Shown here: piece by piece, positions 43,913-52,439 of the stretch
How the letters are laid out: every line of letters begins with the position of its first letter
Position numbering within the stretch: the stretch's first letter is position 1
Origin: Neobacillus niacini
Lineage (GTDB): Bacteria > Bacillota > Bacilli > Bacillales > Cytobacillaceae
Assembly (NCBI RefSeq): GCF_023715785.1
Contig: NZ_JAMBOX010000003.1
Span: 308,557-372,556 of the forward strand
Direction: 5' to 3'
Length of the DNA stretch: 64,000 nt
Program-made: the position numbers and the translations under genes
The notes under the pieces: model-generated
Seen by the model: the letters and a program-made list of their open reading frames with translations, nothing else
What the model was told of the DNA's origin: nothing
The model's database searches: none

Positions 43913-44206
43913 TTATAGAGGTTTCCTGCCGCAGGTAAAGGTAGTTTTGAACCTCATAAAGTCATACATAAGCGCAGCTTTTCTGCCTTTATCAGTGTGT
44001 CTGTTTCGTCTGTGGTAGAGGCAATCCATGAATTCGAAATCGCATTGACAAGGATGGACCCCGGCTTTTAGACAAAGGTCATGGCGGCGGCAGCAATCGT
44101 CTACATCATTAATTGGGGCTCCCGGCCCGCTACAGCCCGGCCCTCACCAGCGGTAGCCGGGAAAAATGCAAAGGCCAAAGGGCTTTATTCTTCCGCCAGA
44201 TTCCAT
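43913..44206 (-). pseudogene. Phospholipase A2-like gene interrupted by an in-frame TGA
   Basis: The ATG at 44206 follows GGGAGGTG. Codon 21 (44146-44144) is TGA; otherwise 97 codons are open. Around the stop the product reads GYRW-stop-GPGCSGPGAPINDVDD, then CCRRHDLCL, the calcium loop and His-Asp catalytic dyad of PLA2-fold proteins. Homologues I know of have Cys at the stop position (WCGPGC), so one base change (TGY to TGA) explains it. Rest of the gene, including QCDFEFMDCL, looks intact, so the lesion is recent. Confidence 0.85.
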
Positions 44207-44320
44207 GATTAACACCTCCCTGCTCATTTTTTAAGTATTTATACTACTAAAATATGTACAGGCTTAGAAAGTGCAATGGAGGATAGACTATTTTTGGAAA
44301 GGAATGTTTGTTTCGTCAAA

Positions 44321-44349
44321 AAACCGCCTGTCATTTTTCCAGGCGGTTC
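44321..44349 (-). terminator. Terminator of the diguanylate cyclase gene
   Basis: AACCGCCTG and CAGGCGGTT form a 9-bp stem followed by TTTTTT on the minus strand. Confidence 0.8.
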
Positions 44350-44359
44350 TGCTTTTATA

Positions 44360-45397
44360 TCAAATAATACTTACTAAATTTCGTCCCTTTTCCTTCGACC
44401 GGTAAAGTCCTTTATCGACCCTGTTTAAGATTGTATCCATGCTGTCCCCTTGGTGATAGCCAGTAACACCAAAACTGCAGGTAATTCTTCCGGAACCGAC
44501 GAAGTCATGGGCGGCGATGATTTTTCGATAATACTCTGCCAACCCGATGGCTTCATGGCTTATCGTATCCGTAATAACGATAAATTCCTCGCCTCCCCAA
44601 CGGCCAAACAGGTCGCCCGGAGCAAGGTTATCCTTAATAATTCCAGCTAATTCGATTAACACCGAATCCCCTATCTTATGGCCATAGCGGTCATTGATGC
44701 ATTTAAAATAATCAATGTCGAAAAAAATAATCGAAAACGACTTGTCCGTTTGTTTGGACTCCCTCAGCTTTATTTCAAGCCAAGCGTCAATCTGATGGCG
44801 ATTTGCAATTCCGGTCAGCGAATCGAGATAGGCATGTTTCTTTACTAATTCCACTTCTGTAAATGCCCTAAATAAATATTGAGTGAAATATAGAACAATA
44901 ATATAAACCAAATTTGCAAAATAAAATTGGGAAAGGGAATCAACTGACTTCGATGGCAGCTGACCGATAAACAGGATCCCGTTGATAAAAGTACAAGCAA
45001 AGATAAAACTGGAAAAATAAATTCCCCGTTTTGGACCTAAGGTAAAAAAGATAAACGTTAAATACAACGGGGTCCAGATAATGAAATCCCCCAAGTCTCC
45101 GCCGCCGGATTTAACCATATCATTGTAGATGACATCGAATACGGTGGAAACATGAAAAAAACTGATCAAAATTAGGTTGGAATACTCACTAAAACGAACA
45201 AAACGATTTTTGTACAATAGAACCCAACTGAACAGAAACCAGATGAAAAGAGTGCTATTCACAATAGCATCAAATTTGTCTTCCACGAACAAATTTTGCA
45301 GTATCGTGTTCAACGTTAACGCGAAAAGAATAAACGGCACAACCCATAGATAGATGCTACGTTTTAATTCGGATAATGATTTTCCTGTTTTTTCCAT
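44360..45397 (-). CDS. Membrane diguanylate cyclase (GGDEF)
   Basis: About 345 aa from the ATG at 45397 (GGGAGAG upstream). Five or six N-terminal membrane helices (about 15-180) form a sensor region, followed by a GGDEF domain with DSLTGIANRHQID, FFDIDYFKCINDRYGH and RWGGEEF. The signature GGEEF is active in other cyclases. The RxxD product-inhibition site is absent (APGD at its place). Should make c-di-GMP. Confidence 0.92.
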   Translation of the reverse strand: MEKTGKSLSELKRSIYLWVVPFILFALTLNTILQNLFVEDKFDAIVNSTLFIWFLFSWVLLYKNRFVRFSEYSNLILISFFHVSTVFDVIYNDMVKSGGGDLGDFIIWTPLYLTFIFFTLGPKRGIYFSSFIFACTFINGILFIGQLPSKSVDSLSQFYFANLVYIIVLYFTQYLFRAFTEVELVKKHAYLDSLTGIANRHQIDAWLEIKLRESKQTDKSFSIIFFDIDYFKCINDRYGHKIGDSVLIELAGIIKDNLAPGDLFGRWGGEEFIVITDTISHEAIGLAEYYRKIIAAHDFVGSGRITCSFGVTGYHQGDSMDTILNRVDKGLYRSKEKGRNLVSII

Positions 45398-45638
45398 AAT
45401 TTTCTCTCCCAACTAATCTTGATCGATTAGTCCCGCCTGATTGATCAAAAACGGCAGCTGGCTGGAAATTTGCCCTATCGATTTCCTGCAGGTTAATGAA
45501 GAAATTTCTTTATTCTATATGTATGTATACTTATGCTGTTATTGGAGTATACTTTCATTTTAACAGAAAACTGGAATTTTTAATATAACATTTAATACAA
45601 TCCATCAGGTCAAATTACCTACAAAAAAACACATAAAA

Positions 45639-45680
45639 CAAAAGGTGCCTGACACCATTAGGTAGTCAAGCACCTTTTTT
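45639..45680. terminator. Terminator built from dispersed repeat copy 4
   Basis: AAAGGTGC and GCACCTTT with a 21-base loop that holds the core ending TGACACCATT (45644-45659), with A/T runs on both sides. Ends the symporter transcript on the minus strand. Confidence 0.7.
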
Positions 45681-45738
45681 ATTTTAGTAATATTGGTATT
45701 AGGCAGTAACATCTCTTAGCATAACTGAAACTGAGGTT

Positions 45739-46986
45739 TTATGCTGCAAGTTTTTCTGACTTTTCATCAAGGCTGTGGCCTTCCCATTTGGAGATGACGA
45801 TGGCTGCCAATGAGTTGCCAACAATGTTGACGCAAGTCCTTGCCATGTCCAAAATTCGGTCAATACCGGCGATGAAGGCCAAGCCTTCTGCTGGGATGCC
45901 GACACTTCCCAATGTGGCAAGCAGGACGACAAACGAAACACCAGGAACTCCAGCGATTCCTTTTGACGTAACCATTAATACTAGAACCAAGGTAATTTGC
46001 TGGCCAATCCCCATATCGATGCCATACATCTGCGCAATAAACAAGGCGGCAATGGCTTGATATAAGGTAGAGCCGTCAAGGTTAAAGGAATAACCAGTTG
46101 GAATGACAAACGATGTAATCGCTTTTGGACAACCAATTTTCTCCATTTTTTCCATTATTTTTGGCAATACTGTTTCCGAACTTGCAGTAGAATAACCTAA
46201 TAAAAGCTCATCCTTCAAGTACTTTAACAGCTTGAAAATATTATAGCCGGCAATTTTAGCCGTGATCCCAAGGATAACAACAATAAAGAATATCATCGAT
46301 CCATAAACGACAATGACCAATTTTCCTAATGGGATTAGCGAAGATAAACCAAACTTCGAAACCGTTACACCGATTAACGCGAAAACTCCTAATGGTGCAA
46401 CTTTCATAATCTGGTTCGTTACGTAGAACATCGCATCTGCCGTCCCCCGGAAGAAATTCAAGAGCGGTGTTCCCTTTTCACCAATTGCAGCAATTCCAAG
46501 TCCAAACATAACCGAGAAGAAAATGATTGCCAACATATCGCCATTAGCCAATGATTGGATGATATTAGTTGGAACAATATTGACAAACGTATCCACCAAC
46601 GAGTGGCTTTGCGTTGTTTCTGCAGTTTCTACATAAGAATGAATATCTGTTTTGGTTAGCTGAGAGCGGTCAATGCCGCTTCCTGGATGAAACAGATTTC
46701 CGAATAATAAACCGACAATGATTGCTATTGTGGTGATGATTTCAAAATACAGAAGCGTCTTGCCGCCAAGTTTTCCGAGCGATTTCATATCACCCACGCC
46801 GGCGACACCGACAATGATACTCGAAACAACAATAGGCACGACAATCATTTTAATGAGGCGAATAAAGATGGTTCCAATCGGCTGGAGAAATTCAGCTACT
46901 TGAGGATTCCCGTAGAATACAGCACCAACGGCAATACCCAATGCTAAACCGATGAAGATTTGCCAAGCTAAACTGATTCTTTTCAT
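45739..46986 (-). CDS. Dicarboxylate/amino acid:cation symporter (GltP/GltT-like)
   Basis: 415 aa of the DAACS family. Re-entrant loop 1 is YSTASSETVLP (serine-rich), followed by TGYSFNLDGSTLY (NMDGT-type motif) and re-entrant loop 2 VTSKGIAGVPG. The C-terminal RTCVNIVGNSLAA carries the substrate-binding Arg/Asp region (IDRILDMART). It imports glutamate/aspartate or C4-dicarboxylates; the Arg in MART favours acidic amino acids. AAAGGAG precedes the ATG. Confidence 0.93.
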   Translation of the reverse strand: MKRISLAWQIFIGLALGIAVGAVFYGNPQVAEFLQPIGTIFIRLIKMIVVPIVVSSIIVGVAGVGDMKSLGKLGGKTLLYFEIITTIAIIVGLLFGNLFHPGSGIDRSQLTKTDIHSYVETAETTQSHSLVDTFVNIVPTNIIQSLANGDMLAIIFFSVMFGLGIAAIGEKGTPLLNFFRGTADAMFYVTNQIMKVAPLGVFALIGVTVSKFGLSSLIPLGKLVIVVYGSMIFFIVVILGITAKIAGYNIFKLLKYLKDELLLGYSTASSETVLPKIMEKMEKIGCPKAITSFVIPTGYSFNLDGSTLYQAIAALFIAQMYGIDMGIGQQITLVLVLMVTSKGIAGVPGVSFVVLLATLGSVGIPAEGLAFIAGIDRILDMARTCVNIVGNSLAAIVISKWEGHSLDEKSEKLAA

Positions 46987-47164
46987 TTACATCTCTCCTT
47001 TAACTATGAGGTAAAATCTCTTATTATACTGCCTATTAGGCTAATACATACAATAAATATAACATTTACACTTTTTTAATATAATTTTTATCGTGGTAAA
47101 TTTCAATGGTAAAAAAACACCAAATCATAATTTAGTACCAGTGAATGTATTATTTTTGAAAAAA

Positions 47165-47189
47165 TAAAAGAACTCCTGTATGGAGTTCC
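47165..47189 (-). terminator. Terminator of the alpha/beta hydrolase gene
   Basis: GAACTCC and GGAGTTC stem followed by TTTTATTTTTT on the minus strand. Confidence 0.75.
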
Positions 47190-47198
47190 GAATTTTGT

Positions 47199-48173
47199 TT
47201 ATGCAAGCTGCCGCTTGATTTTTAAGCATTCTTGATAGAATTTCTCTGGTTCTTCAAAGTTCAATAAATGGGCGGAGTGCTCAAACCAGACAAATTCCTT
47301 ATGCGGACATTCCAGTAAATCAAAATATTTTTTTGCTACCTGTGAAGGAGTCTGATAATCCTGTCGGCCGGCAAAAATATAAACCGGCACATCCAGTTTT
47401 GTGACATTTGCAAAAAGATCCACCGTCAGGACTTCCGGCCACAACGCTTCCAGGCACTGCTTCCCTGCTTTCATGTATGTAAACCAGTCCTTTAACGTAT
47501 ATTCAGTGGCAAACAGCATATTGGAATAAATGAGTTGATAGTCGTTGATCCCAATATACGACCCGCCAAGCTTCGTCAGCCATTTCCGCTGTACTTCCAA
47601 GTAATTCATGTAGTTAGAAGTGTCTTTGACATTATGCAATTGTTTAATAGCTTTTTGATTTTTCGACTCAGTTGCTTTGTTTAACGTGAATTCATAGGAC
47701 ACCTTTTCCCCTTCCTGCATCTTGACAACCTGGCCAATACCAATGTAACAGAAGATATACTGCGGATATTTTTGGGCAGTTAAGGTACCGAGTACCGTCC
47801 CCCATGAATGCCCAACCAGAATTAGCTTGGATTTATTAAACCGCTTTAGCAGGTATTGAATGAGCTCGATCGTATCGTTGAGGTGAGTTTCTATGGTTAG
47901 TTCTTCTTTTTGGGTAGCTGGCGAATAGGTAATTCCTGCACCCCGTTGGTCCCAGTTCACGACGACAAAATCCTTTTCCAAGTCGCGTTGAAATTTTGGG
48001 GCAAAGCCGATTTGTGCCGTTCCCGGTCCGCCATGCAGAAACAGCATAAGCGGGTTGTCAACATTTTCGCCACGGATTAGTACCCATTGCTTGATTCCGC
48101 CAATCGTCACTTCTTCTAGCGTGGCGACCGACTCATAATTACTTTGAATTTTTTTTGTTTTCCTTGTGAGCAT
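47199..48173 (-). CDS. Alpha/beta hydrolase (prolyl aminopeptidase-like)
   Basis: 324 aa. FLHGGPGTAQ (oxyanion region), VNWDQRGAG and GHSWGTVLG (nucleophile elbow GxSxG) are the marks of the S33 proline iminopeptidase-like family, with the catalytic Asp in GRQDYQTP and His in EHSAHLL. No signal peptide. Peptidase or esterase activity cannot be decided. Confidence 0.9.
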   Translation of the reverse strand: MLTRKTKKIQSNYESVATLEEVTIGGIKQWVLIRGENVDNPLMLFLHGGPGTAQIGFAPKFQRDLEKDFVVVNWDQRGAGITYSPATQKEELTIETHLNDTIELIQYLLKRFNKSKLILVGHSWGTVLGTLTAQKYPQYIFCYIGIGQVVKMQEGEKVSYEFTLNKATESKNQKAIKQLHNVKDTSNYMNYLEVQRKWLTKLGGSYIGINDYQLIYSNMLFATEYTLKDWFTYMKAGKQCLEALWPEVLTVDLFANVTKLDVPVYIFAGRQDYQTPSQVAKKYFDLLECPHKEFVWFEHSAHLLNFEEPEKFYQECLKIKRQLA

Positions 48174-48315
48174 TTTGCATCACTCCAAATAGTGGGAAAT
48201 TTTACAATCCTTATTATACTGACAAAAGATTACTTTTAATAGAAAAATTTAGGAAAAAAGTAGAGGTTATGGTAAATTTATTTAAGAAAGATTTTAAGAT
48301 TGGAAGTGAGCCAGT

Positions 48316-49104
48316 TTGTTAGAGAAATTCTCCATTTATATGACATCGTTACAGCAAGAAAGAATAGTACGAGTATATGTGCCAGAAAATTATCATAATG
48401 AGACAAAACGTTACCCCGTTTTGTATATGCATGATGGGCAAAATGTTTTCGAGGATGAAGGCTCGATTGGCGGCACTTCCCTTGGATTGAAGGATTATTT
48501 GGATAAAACCGGGCTCGAGATTATTGTCGTTGGGATTGACCAAAATTCCGTTGGTGATGGGCGCGTGAATGATTATTGCCCTTGGCCGCATGGCAAATTA
48601 AGTGAGGAGATTTTGGGCTATTTAAGTCCTTCTGGCGGAAACGGTGAGGCTTATTTGGATTTTATTGTCGACGAATTAAAGCCGTTCATTGACCGAAAAT
48701 ATCGCACCATTGAAACTGAAACGGCGATGGCCGGCATCTCATTAGGCGCCCTTATCACCACTTATGCCGCCTGCCGCTACCCGCATATATTTCGAAAAAT
48801 TGCTGTCTTATCTACGGCTTACTATCGAAATCAGGAAGCGATTGAGGCATTTATTGAAGAGTCCGACCTTGACGGCATTGAAAAGTTTTATATGGATATA
48901 GGGACGAAGGAAGTTCCGGAGGATTTGGCAGCAAGCCTGCTTTTTATGGAGTTATCTAGGAAGGTATATGGGCTATTGAGCAGCAAAATTGATGGGATAC
49001 GTTTTGCGGAAATTATAGATGCGGAGCATCATTACCGGTTTTTCCGAGAGAGAATACCGGGGATTTTGAGTTACCTTTTTGATGATGTGGATTCGAGAAA
49101 ATGA
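48316..49104 (+). CDS. Esterase of the enterochelin-esterase-like (Fes/YbbA) family
   Basis: 262 aa. RVYVPENYHNETKRYPVLYM then HDGQNVF is the family opening, GISLGALIT holds the nucleophile Ser, and the C-terminal DAEHHYRFF region carries the His. A TTG start with GGAAGTGAG upstream was accepted because the next ATG (48340) lacks a site. Substrate unknown; ferric siderophore esterases belong to this family, but no siderophore genes are nearby. Confidence 0.87.
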   Translation: MLEKFSIYMTSLQQERIVRVYVPENYHNETKRYPVLYMHDGQNVFEDEGSIGGTSLGLKDYLDKTGLEIIVVGIDQNSVGDGRVNDYCPWPHGKLSEEILGYLSPSGGNGEAYLDFIVDELKPFIDRKYRTIETETAMAGISLGALITTYAACRYPHIFRKIAVLSTAYYRNQEAIEAFIEESDLDGIEKFYMDIGTKEVPEDLAASLLFMELSRKVYGLLSSKIDGIRFAEIIDAEHHYRFFRERIPGILSYLFDDVDSRK

Positions 49105-49167
49105 ACCCGTTTTTGTGGTATAATATAAGGAAATGGGTTCAAACCTCATCCAAAGGGGTGCTCTATC

Positions 49168-49578
49168 ATTCAAAATCGTATTGTTAAATTCATTTTTATT
49201 ATATTCGGATTTATTTCCTTAGGCTTAGGCGTCCTTGGGATTATTCTGCCTCTATTACCCACAACGCCATTGTTGCTTTTAGCATCGTTCTGCTTCGTAA
49301 AAGGGTCCGAAAGGTTTGAACGCTGGTTTAAAGGGACGGGTATCTATAAACGGCATCTGGAAAACTTCGTAAGGGAACGATCCATGACGCTCAAACAAAA
49401 ATTGACGATCTTATTGTTTGCGGATGCTATGATTGCGATTGCCTTCATCATGGTTGACAGTTTCCTAGTTAGAATCATCCTGCTGCTAATCGTCGCTTAT
49501 AAGTATTACTATTTCTTCACCAAAATCAAAACCATTCCAGCTATTAATACAGATACAGGAAAAAGACAGGAATCATAA
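49168..49578 (+). CDS. YbaN/DUF454 membrane protein with probable ATT start
   Basis: The family signature LGVLGIILPLLPTTPLLLLA, then SFCFVKGSERFERWF, begins far upstream of the first usable ATG/GTG/TTG codon in frame. The frame NRIVKFIFIIFGF is preceded only by ATC (49165) and ATT (49168), and AAAGGGGTG lies seven bases before the ATT. I therefore assign a rare ATT start giving 136 aa with three or four membrane helices. A TTG at 49270 would delete the signature. Confidence 0.8.
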   Translation: MQNRIVKFIFIIFGFISLGLGVLGIILPLLPTTPLLLLASFCFVKGSERFERWFKGTGIYKRHLENFVRERSMTLKQKLTILLFADAMIAIAFIMVDSFLVRIILLLIVAYKYYYFFTKIKTIPAINTDTGKRQES

Positions 49579-49594
49579 GGTTCCTGTCTTTTTA
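49559..49594 (+). terminator. Terminator overlapping the ybaN-type stop codon
   Basis: AAAAAGACAGGAA and TTCCTGTCTTTTT form a 13-bp stem. Confidence 0.85.
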
Positions 49595-49637
49595 TAATTT
49601 AACATTCGATTTTAACTTCCCTGATTTAGAAAAAGAA

Positions 49638-50267
49638 TTAATACAACCGCTTCGTATAACTTTCTTCAAGACCCTTTTGAATGGTATCAACGGTGGAGTT
49701 AGGAAGTTTGGCATGTTCAAACAGAATCTTAGCAGCGGAAGGCAAAGCCTCCTTTGCAGGCCAGGAACCAGTATCCCATAAGCTTGACCGCTTCAACGCT
49801 TTCGCGCAATGAACGAAACATTCCTCCACTTCTACACCAATTCCCAAGAGAGGTATTTTACCTTTAACCGCCATTTTTTCAAGCAGTTCCACATCTTTTA
49901 TTATCGCCGCCTTGCCGTTTATTCGAAGCGTCTCCTTTAATCCTGGGATGAAAAAAAGTAGACCTATTTTAGGATTTGATAATATATTACGCAATGAATC
50001 TAGTCTTTTATTGCCTGGCCTCTCGGGAATCACGACTTGTTTTTCGTTTAAAACATAGACAAATCCCGGCATGTCTCCCCGGGGTGATACATCACAATAG
50101 CCATGTTCATCGGCTGTGGCCAACACCAAAAATGGCGATTTCGCAATAAACTCGGCACAATGGCTATCAATATATGAAATTACTTTCTTAGAAGCCAGCT
50201 CACTTGGAAAGCCAATAATCGAACGCAGTTCCTCGTCGGTTTCCACTTTATTTTTAAAGTAATCCAA
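49638..50267 (-). CDS. Pyridoxamine 5'-phosphate oxidase-family FMN-binding protein
   Basis: About 209 aa. FIAKSPFLVLATADEHGYCD and VSPRGDMPGFV, then IPERPGNKRLDSLRNIL are the split-barrel FMN-binding blocks of the MSMEG_1061-type PNPOx subfamily. A TTG start at 50267 preceded by GAGAGG gives the usual N-terminus (MDYFKNK); an ATG-type start 42 bases upstream would include the ribosome site. Probably a flavin- or F420-type reductase of unknown substrate. Confidence 0.88.
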   Translation of the reverse strand: MDYFKNKVETDEELRSIIGFPSELASKKVISYIDSHCAEFIAKSPFLVLATADEHGYCDVSPRGDMPGFVYVLNEKQVVIPERPGNKRLDSLRNILSNPKIGLLFFIPGLKETLRINGKAAIIKDVELLEKMAVKGKIPLLGIGVEVEECFVHCAKALKRSSLWDTGSWPAKEALPSAAKILFEHAKLPNSTVDTIQKGLEESYTKRLY

Positions 50268-50400
50268 ATAATTCCTCTCCCCTGATTGGTTTATTTTGTA
50301 TTTTATCACAGTTTTTTGATTTTTTTAAAAATAGACTCATTGAAATGAAACTCACAATCTAAAGCGATGGTCTAATGAAGAAAGGGGGTGCGCAGCTGAA

Positions 50401-50660
50401 TTGAAGAAGTTATTACTCATCTTGTTCCTTTCCACTTATGGTTAGCCGGGTGCACGACACATAAAGAGCCAGGAATTGAAGGCTATGTCGTCAAAAAGGT
50501 GGATGGACGGATTCTCGTAGTGGCCTCTACCCCAAAGGATTTCAGTTCTACGGGAGGATTGTCGGAATTCTATAATGCGATTTGGTTTTCCAATGCGCCG
50601 GGGAAGGTAAAGGTTGGCAATAAGGTTCAGGTTTGGTTCGATGTGGCGGCGGAATTATAA
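50401..50660 (+). pseudogene. DUF3221 lipoprotein gene with frameshift
   Basis: A TTG at 50401 after AAAGGGGGTG opens a signal peptide (MKKLLLILFLSTYG) that hits TAG at codon 15. One base out of frame, directly after it, LAGC (a lipobox) continues into TTHKEPGIEGYVVKKVDGRI, LVVASTPKDFSSTGG and KVKVGNKVQVWFD, a DUF3221 domain ending at 50660. Inserting one base near 50440 would restore a single lipoprotein of about 86 aa. Confidence 0.85.
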
Positions 50661-50704
50661 AGCTCGCCCTGCAGCATTTTTTCTTTTTCAGTTTTCATCT
50701 CTTA

Positions 50705-51415
50705 TCACTTGTCAGCTCTTGTTTGTAGTTCGTTCACCGTCACAAATTTATAGCCTTTTTCCGTTAAAACCTCTAATATTCCTTCTACCGCTTTCAGTTC
50801 TTCGGCAGCAGTCCCGACATACCATGGGTGCAATAGGATAATCGAACCTGGCTCAATATTGTCCTTGATATACTTAACTTTGTCGGACGATGATGCATAA
50901 TAAGTATCTGGCTCAAGGTTCATAGTAATCGTGTCGCGATGATGTTTTTTTAAGTAATACGGTAATCCCACCAGCTTTTTGCTATTCGGAGGCCGAAAAT
51001 CAATCTCCCCTTGATATCCTGCTGAACGAATTAACTCATCTGTATTTTCAATTTCCTTTTTTATGAAGGAAGGGGATTTAAAAATCATCCGCTTATGGGA
51101 ATACGTATGATTTCCAATCTGATGCCCTGCCTCAATTAATTTCTCTGCTTCCCCTGGAGAGTCCTCAATCTCGCTTCCGATTAAAAAAAACGTAGCTTTG
51201 GCATTGTATTTTTCCAAAAGTGGCAGGAGTTCCGGAACATTTTCAGTTGGCCCGTCATCAAACGTTAATGCGACCACCTTCTCTTCCGTCCCCACCTGGT
51301 GGGTTAATCCTCCAAAAAACTGATATGTTCGAGAGTTCATTAGTTTATAAGTTCCAAATAACAATAGAAAGACCAATAAAATGGCTGTTCCAATCAGGAT
51401 TATTTTCTTTTTCAT
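50705..51415 (-). CDS. Polysaccharide deacetylase with membrane anchor
   Basis: About 236 aa. One N-terminal membrane helix (5-22), then the NodB domain: ALTFDDGPT (motif 1, metal and base Asp), GNHTYSHKRM (motif 2, HxxxH), RPPNSK (motif 3) and LLHPW (motif 5). Acts outside the membrane on chitin-like or peptidoglycan sugars. AAAGGA lies before two adjacent ATG codons; I took the second. Confidence 0.92.
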   Translation of the reverse strand: MKKKIILIGTAILLVFLLLFGTYKLMNSRTYQFFGGLTHQVGTEEKVVALTFDDGPTENVPELLPLLEKYNAKATFFLIGSEIEDSPGEAEKLIEAGHQIGNHTYSHKRMIFKSPSFIKKEIENTDELIRSAGYQGEIDFRPPNSKKLVGLPYYLKKHHRDTITMNLEPDTYYASSSDKVKYIKDNIEPGSIILLHPWYVGTAAEELKAVEGILEVLTEKGYKFVTVNELQTRADK

Positions 51416-51456
51416 CATCCATATCCTTTCATTAAAAGATACAAGCTATTATAACA

Positions 51457-51501
51457 AAAAAAGGAGTGTAAAACCGCTGTGGTTCCGCACTCCTTTTTTC
51501 C
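51457..51501. terminator. Bidirectional terminator
   Basis: AAAAAAGGAGTG and CACTCCTTTTTT form a 12-bp stem with an inner AACCGC/GTGGTT pairing. Confidence 0.8.
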
Positions 51502-51956
51502 TAAAACGGCTTGGTTATCATAAGCGTAATGATAATGATAAAAATAAAATTTTCGAGATGTTCATATTTAAAAAGCTCCCTTGATAAACGCCAATATTCT
51601 TCCGGGATTTCCTCGCCTTGGTGGGATGCCAGCATTTCCTTAATCGGTCTTGATCTCGGTGACAGCATGACAGGCCCAATCGCCAACGCAGCCAAAAACA
51701 GGACAAGACTTAAATCATACCAGCCCATCCGGAACAGGCTTGGATTCATAACTCCCATCAGCAATCCTGTGACAAGCAGCATGATCCCGCCTATCATCAC
51801 ATAAATATGAAGTTTATGACGAATGGCATAAGAATGGCGTAATTCCGTCATTGTTTTTCCTGATTTGACGACAGTCGTTAGAATAAAACCCGGCCCCATC
51901 CCGATAATAGCAGAAAAAATATGTAAAATAACTAGAATTTTGTAGAAAGTTATCAT
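51501..51956 (-). CDS. DUF2269 family membrane protein
   Basis: 151 aa from the ATG at 51956 (GGAGG upstream). Four membrane helices; ILVILHIFSAIIGMGPGFIL at the start and the conserved His/Gly are typical of DUF2269. Function unknown. Confidence 0.82.
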   Translation of the reverse strand: MITFYKILVILHIFSAIIGMGPGFILTTVVKSGKTMTELRHSYAIRHKLHIYVMIGGIMLLVTGLLMGVMNPSLFRMGWYDLSLVLFLAALAIGPVMLSPRSRPIKEMLASHQGEEIPEEYWRLSRELFKYEHLENFIFIIIITLMITKPF

Positions 51957-52118
51957 TTTGAGGCAGCCTCCAATCACTCTAACAGCCTTAATTTTAACAT
52001 AAACTTGTTTTTTAATATAAAAAGCTTTGATACGTATTCTTGAGATTTTTACAGTTTGTCCTCACACTTTTATCGTACAAGCATATTTTAGTAAATATAA
52101 GCGAAAGGGGGGAAATGC

Positions 52119-52367
52119 ATGGCCAAAGATTCTATGGATGAGAAAGTGGCTGGTGTCAGTGACCATAATCTTTACGACGGCAGACGTATCGTGATTAATG
52201 CTGACACTGTAATTATTCGTGCCAACCGTGTCATCGTTGAAGAGGAAAAAAGACGTCGTACAGATGACAGACATCGTACAGATGGTCGTCGTCGTACAGA
52301 TGACAGACGTCATCATAATCGCCGCGATGACTGGGATGACAGAAGAAGAGGGTTTTCGTGGATTTAG
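52119..52367 (+). CDS. Small Arg/Asp/His-rich repeat protein
   Basis: 82 aa. A short N-terminal domain (VSDHNLYDGRRIVINADTV) is followed by a low-complexity tail of RRTDD/RTDGR repeats encoded by a short DNA repeat (CGTACAGATGACAGA and variants), then HHNRRDDWDDRRRGFSWI. Not recognised. The many His, Asp and Arg residues suggest metal, nucleic acid or coat association. AAAGGGGGG precedes the ATG. Confidence 0.7.
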   Translation: MAKDSMDEKVAGVSDHNLYDGRRIVINADTVIIRANRVIVEEEKRRRTDDRHRTDGRRRTDDRRHHNRRDDWDDRRRGFSWI

Positions 52368-52395
52368 CGGCTTGATGGGACAAGCCACAATAAGT

Positions 52396-52434
52396 AAAAA
52401 CCGGCATAGCTCTTTAAGGGGCTAGCCGGTTTTT
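52396..52434. terminator. Terminator between convergent genes
   Basis: AAAACCGGC and GCCGGTTTT with inner TAGC/GCTA pairing and a T-run. Confidence 0.8.
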
Positions 52435-52439
52435 TAATC

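Noticed and set aside
43913..44206. Selenoprotein reading of the TGA codon
   Set aside because: Selenocysteine genes are rare in this group and no stem-loop directly after the TGA was convincing, so I call a pseudogene and keep the idea only as a check.
45699..45941. Frame overlapping the end of the symporter gene
   Set aside because: It is a shifted frame inside a conserved DAACS gene and has no independent support.
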